Notes under the pieces: generated by a model | Told to the model about the DNA's origin: nothing | The model's input: the letters and a program-made list of their open reading frames with translations, nothing else | Database searches by the model: none | Program-made: the position numbers and the translations under genes | Part shown: positions 59,567-64,000 of the stretch, in pieces | Numbering within the stretch: position 1 is the first letter of the stretch | Layout of the letters: each line of letters starts with the position of its first letter | Origin: Sinohyriopsis cumingii | Taxonomy: Eukaryota; Mollusca; Bivalvia; Unionida; Unionidae | Assembly: GCA_028554795.2 (NCBI GenBank) | Contig: CM068835.1 | Location: 27,902,311-27,966,310 of the forward strand | DNA length: 64,000 bases | Reading direction: 5' to 3'

Positions 59567-59833
59567 ACACTTTCATGGTACGCTGTACATGATTTTTGGA
59601 TTTCTGTAATGTGATATATCTAGTATAAATTTTAAATGACTGCTTTGTGTTGGACATTGGTATCCAATTTCATTTTATTATTTTCTTTGTTCAGACTGTG
59701 AATGGTTATGTGAATCTTACAAACGTGTTTTGTATAAAAGTACTGCATCCAGATGTACACAAATTGTTATATCTTTCCCAGCCATTGATAACATAGTTCA
59801 TAAAGTGTTCTTTATCAGACATAAGGCAAAGTA

Positions 59834-61493
59834 CAGTGCAGCCTGCTATAATGCACCCAGCTATAACGCAAATTCGGATATAATGCAGTCATGGCATGGC
59901 TCCCGAAATTTCATATATTCATTTGCACCTGAAAAAATAATTTTTGTTCAAAGTACATGAAATAGTGTATAAAAATGTATTATCATTATAGGGAAGAGAT
60001 CGTGTATGAATTCGAATTTAATATAATCGTGGTGTGGCTCCTGAAATTTTAAATACATGTATGTGTACTTTTCTCATACCGGGAAAGAATATTTGTTTTT
60101 AACTACCAGAAATAGTGTGTAAAACATTTATTATCATTTTGGGGAAGAGTTAACGTATGAATTTAATATAATACGATCGTGGTGTAGCTTCTGAAATTTA
60201 ACTATCACCAGGTTCTTAAAGTGTTACGCCAAAATAAACATTATCGGAAATGTTACTTTATAATGGTCCATGACGAAAGCCAGTAAGTCGTTTTTGTGAT
60301 TGTCATCAATTAATTCTGTATACAATCTTTGCTCAAACAATAGTCAACATGTGTTTCTTCTTTAACTGCACACACAACCAAGCAGCAGACAATGCGGTGG
60401 TTGATAAAAGATTCTCAGAGTTTAACAAACATAAAAAAAACAAAAGTCGCCAATATGTTTGCTGGGCTTGGCAGTGTTATTAGACGCAATCAGTTGACCA
60501 GTAAATAATGTCTGCTTTTTTAGCTGGAAATTGAAAGGGTATGAAATTGTACATGCGTACAGCTTAAATTTTTTTATAAACGTGACACGTGACCATTGCA
60601 GGCATACCGCACTTAGTTCTCGGGTTTTACATGGGTATGATGTTTGTTTATGAACTCGTTATTAATTTCCTATTTTTTTTGTAAAAATATTTCACCGTTA
60701 TGGAAAAGCAAATTCACAAATGCAAGGCATTCTCTGCACTTTGCATAATGATTAGTATAGTAGTTTTCACACATTTTTGATATTCACAAAATCTGAAGTA
60801 AAAGTTATATGCACGCTGAAAGCATGTGCTGATTGTTAATTATTCTTGCTGTAGTCATTCAAACAAATAGGCGTACAAACGTTAACTATTGGAAATTTGC
60901 AATAGATAAATGTACACGGAAACGCATATGAGAAAATGTTAGCAGTATGAAATTTGTACAGATACCATTCATAGACCCTGGAACGTTATGAACTGTACAT
61001 GTGCTTCATTTTTCTTAACCTAATTTTGCCGTTAATTTTTCCCATTGAATTCAGACACATAATGAAGTGTGACAAAATTATTTAATAGTTTAAATATGTA
61101 TGCAATTTTTGCAATGGGATTACATATATTATGGGTTAACTGCAAGCCCCGACGGTACGATATCAGACTGCAAGTAAACGGAATTGATACCCTGTTCAAG
61201 CTATATATTAGACGTTGAATTCAGACACAATGATCTGGGATTTTTTAAAATTGAATATTGTAAATCTGTGTGCAAGTTTTCAATGGAATTACATGCATTA
61301 TAAATGAATTGCATGAAACGACAGCATGATAGTAAACGGTGTTAATACCCTATTCATCATTCACATTAGACATGAATGCACATATGTGCCAACAAGTTGT
61401 TCTCTGAAAAAAGTAAAATACTGTAAAACCCCACATTAATGCGATCCACTTTTTTTAAAACCCCAATTATCGCATTATAGTGGGGTTCCAATG
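59834..61493. mobile_element. Tigger-like TIR element, 1.66 kb, non-autonomous
   Basis: Left end CAGTGCAGCCTGCTATAATG; reverse complement of the right end CATTGGAACCCCACTATAAT. Both are flanked by TA (59832-59833 and 61494-61495). The left part repeats a GGCTCC-GAAATTT block about three times; the right end contains a palindrome (CCCCACATTAATGCGAT / ATCGCATTATAGTGGGG type). No transposase frame seen. CpG density is higher than in its surroundings. Confidence 0.65.
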
Positions 61494-61582
61494 TACTGAG
61501 TGTGAACTGTGAACTGAAATACCACTAGTCCTACACTGTGTATAATATATCAATGAGTTCCATGAATCAACTGAATTAGCAC

Positions 61583-61695
61583 CATATTTCATAGCTATAC
61601 TTGAAAGTGACATATTTCATAGCTATACCTGAAAGTGACATATTTCATAGCTATACTTGAAAGTGACATATTTCATAGCTATACCTGAAAGTGAT
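61583..61695. repeat. Tandem repeat, 28-bp unit, four copies
   Basis: Unit CATATTTCATAGCTATACTT then GAAAGTGA; alternate units read ATACCTG or ATACTTG. Confidence 0.93.
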
Positions 61696-62264
61696 TGAGG
61701 TTTACTTAGTCCAGTATTGTTTATGTAATTTAATTTTGAATATTGCGATGTGTATTTCTTGGGGCATGCAAATAATGACCTTCCAATGCAATCTGGATGT
61801 ATTAGGATCCAGATAAAGTGAATATGTGCAATTTAAAAGTATGAGTAATCATATTTTTAAAAACGACACTCATTACTTAAATAGATGGTTCTGAATGCCT
61901 ACAAGACTTCTACTACTGCATCATCTATAGTATTCTCATATCATCCCATTTGTTTGTAACCTCCGCCTAACAATTTTCAGGACAAAATGCATCAAGGATA
62001 TAAAAATGCACAAAACTTAGTCATTTCATTCATTGATTTATAAGCTCTGACCTGACTGTTGCCAGGGGAACCCAAACACTGTCAACTTGCTGGTGTTTTA
62101 TTTTCGTCTATGTTTCCAAGCAAGAAATGTAATGTAGTTCAACACCAAATAATTTTAAAAAATTTGAGTTACAACACATATCCACAACAGTTTCTCCTTT
62201 AAATTTCTTCATTTCGTTTCATGAAATATTAAAAACTAGAAATTGCAAATACTGCACATAGACG
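61696..62264. other. Upstream sequence, nothing recognised
   Basis: No open frame or repeat. Confidence 0.5.
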
Positions 62265-62266
62265 AC

Positions 62267-62341
<75 letters not shown>

Positions 62342-62348
62342 TACACAC
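62265..62348. repeat. (TA)n(CA)n microsatellite
   Basis: About 30 TA units followed by ACACACACACAC and a short tail. Confidence 0.97.
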
Positions 62349-63560
62349 AGAGAAAATGACTGTTCTAGAAACCAAAACAGGAGAGTGAGCAGTCTGCTTG
62401 TCTATATGGAAAGCATCCGTTTGCTTTGAAACGCCAATAAGTCGACATCGTTAGGGTCCCCTTAGCGACACTCAGGTCACAAATTACGAATCAACAAATG
62501 GCTAAGTTCTGTTCGTTTTGTATATCCTTGATGACTTTCGTTTTTTTTTTTTTATAAAAGAAATCGGTAATGGGTTCAAACAAACGGGAAAGCGCGAATA
62601 GTTGAATTTTCCGGTCCTAACCAAGCCAAGTTACTTTGGAGAAGATGATGTTTAAAGACGTGTCTATTGAAGGTGATCTGAATAACTCGAAGAGATCAGT
62701 GACTACTGATGAGGTAAAGTATAAACAAGAATTACGATATTACCACCAGGATAAGATATTGGAGCTCAATTTTGACTCCATCTTGAGGCTATTGACACTT
62801 CAATAGAATTATTCTATACCAGTTGTACTGATTCAAGATTGTTATGACGAAATTCTAGAACCAGACCAACTTTGTTCGACTGACTTACTTTCATAACCAT
62901 TTTACCAAGAGGACTATATTCTACACGTTGTACAATCACCAGTCTACAAACATTTAACGCAATTTCTCACAATTTCTCGTGTTATCGCGATGTAAATGCA
63001 TCGTCTGTTAAAAAGTGCAGTTGTGGATATACGTGATAGGTATTTTGTCGTTTGATTTGTTTATTGAGTGAAAGAAAACAGATGAGGATATTTAAATCGA
63101 ATAGTGATGCCCGGAATAGTTGTTTTCCGACGTAGATGGTCCGCTGGTTCTGATGACTTTGTCGTACCCGCCGTATTGCTGCTTTTTCTACATGGTGTGT
63201 GGTGAGTTCAAAATGCAAGATGCTTTACAGTATAGATTTTAAAAATTAAGATCTAGTTAGCTACATATATTTGGACCGATAGGAGCAAATCTCCCCGATC
63301 AGGTGTCAATTCTGAATGAGATAGTATTTTGTGATGACTTTTTAATGATACGGAACATGGGCGATAAATGTCGGGGTCTTACCGTAAACAGGATGTAATA
63401 GGCTCGTTTTATCAGAGACTTTCAACATTTATACCAAAAGTTGTTAATTACCTGCAGCACCAAGGGTTGAGTTATGCGAGCTTGATGTTGATCGATAAAT
63501 AGCAGTGTTTTGTGAGAAAACTTATACTGTACAGTGTATACTGTAGTCATTGCTTTTGAC
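62349..63560. promoter_or_regulatory. Candidate promoter / first-exon region of EXT2 (CpG-richer)
   Basis: CpG is clearly more frequent here than across the window (for example GACATCGTTAGG, GAAAGCGCGAATAG, GTACCCGCCGTATTG), tandem repeats stop, and the EXT2 5' UTR must begin upstream of 57.5 kb. On the EXT2 strand there are strong donor-like sites at about 63379 (TTTACG|GTAAGA), about 63452 (CTGCAG|GTAATT) and about 62882 (GAAA|GTAAGT), any of which could end a non-coding first exon. None can be chosen from sequence alone. Confidence 0.3.
62645..62713 (+). CDS. Candidate first coding exon of a divergent plus-strand gene
   Basis: An ATGATG start is followed by 23 open codons (MMFKDVSIEGDLNNSKRSVT, then TDE) ending at a good donor GATGAG|GTAAAG, phase 0. 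The region is CpG-richer and lies upstream of EXT2, where a divergent gene could start. No further exon is visible before the window ends and the peptide is not recognised, so this may be chance. Confidence 0.25.
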
Positions 63561-64000
63561 GCACATCAGCACTTAGAACGTCGTTAAAAATGTGTTTTTA
63601 AAGATGGTTTCTGTTTACATAATAACATTGATCATTTGATTTGTTTTAAAGAATATACCGTCCTTTTGAGAAATTTATCCCATTCAGATTGATTTCCTTC
63701 ATGTTATATTTCAACATTCATTTATTTACTAAAGCATGGAAGTAAAATATCTGATAAATTATTTGGTAGTCAATTTTAGCATGCTTACGGCCAGGCCACA
63801 GACTTGACGGAAAGTTCGTACATCATGTGTTTTGACACACTTCCCGTGATTCTATTTCTGCCCGATTCCCTGTTGAACATAAGATGTAGAGAAAAAAACA
63901 ATATTTGGTGTAGCAACATGAGTATCACAGGATGCAAGTTTATTCTAAAAAAATTGCAGAAAGAAACTTGATTGAGCTGTTGTTAGTTCTATTAAGGACT
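63561..64000. other. Window end, nothing recognised
   Basis: AT-rich, with no open frame or repeat. Confidence 0.45.

Overview
This window is invertebrate nuclear DNA, AT-rich and very rich in repeats. It most likely comes from a mollusc, perhaps a bivalve. That guess rests on the protein sequence of its one recognisable gene, on tRNA-derived SINEs, on DIRS-type retroelements and on the many introns. No species can be named from the sequence alone.

The backbone is one gene on the minus strand: EXT2 (exostosin-2, a subunit of the heparan sulfate co-polymerase). Ten coding exons could be placed with consensus splice sites and consistent phases, from the start codon at 57461 to the stop at 19936. 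They add up to 710 codons, against 718 residues recalled for human EXT2. The protein has a short cytoplasmic tail, a signal anchor, a GT47-like exostosin region and a C-terminal GT64 region with the DDD metal-binding motif. The exons are tiny islands (2.1 kb of coding sequence in 37.5 kb). A splice acceptor 16 bp before the start codon shows that at least one untranslated first exon lies further upstream.

Region by region: 1-17.8 kb (3' flank) holds an internally deleted Tigger-type DNA transposon (1787-3972), a TIR element (about 4732-5730), a SINE, two copies of an unclassified dispersed repeat and five minisatellites. A possible orphan terminal exon lies at 13550-13738. At 17.8-19.85 kb, 86 bp past the EXT2 stop, sits a 2.02-kb composite element (652-bp direct repeat, 717-bp spacer, 652-bp direct repeat). 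Its twin lies inverted at 52.6-54.6 kb in intron 1. The EXT2 introns hold a 34-bp satellite with higher-order structure, a long foldback element, a Tigger-type MITE next to exon 7, a hAT remnant, many minisatellites and two broken DIRS-like retroelement fossils (intron 5, antisense; intron 2, sense). At 57.5-64 kb are an inverted SINE pair, a Tigger-like element, and a relatively CpG-rich stretch (about 62.4-63.5 kb) that may hold the EXT2 promoter and a divergent first exon.

The most interesting signals are: (i) the paired composite element, where only the whole 2-kb unit carries a 3-bp target duplication and the terminal repeats within one insertion are more alike than those between insertions; and (ii) tandem arrays built from EXT2 exon-intron junctions (exon 7 donor, exon 5 acceptor), which multiply decoy splice sites beside the real ones.
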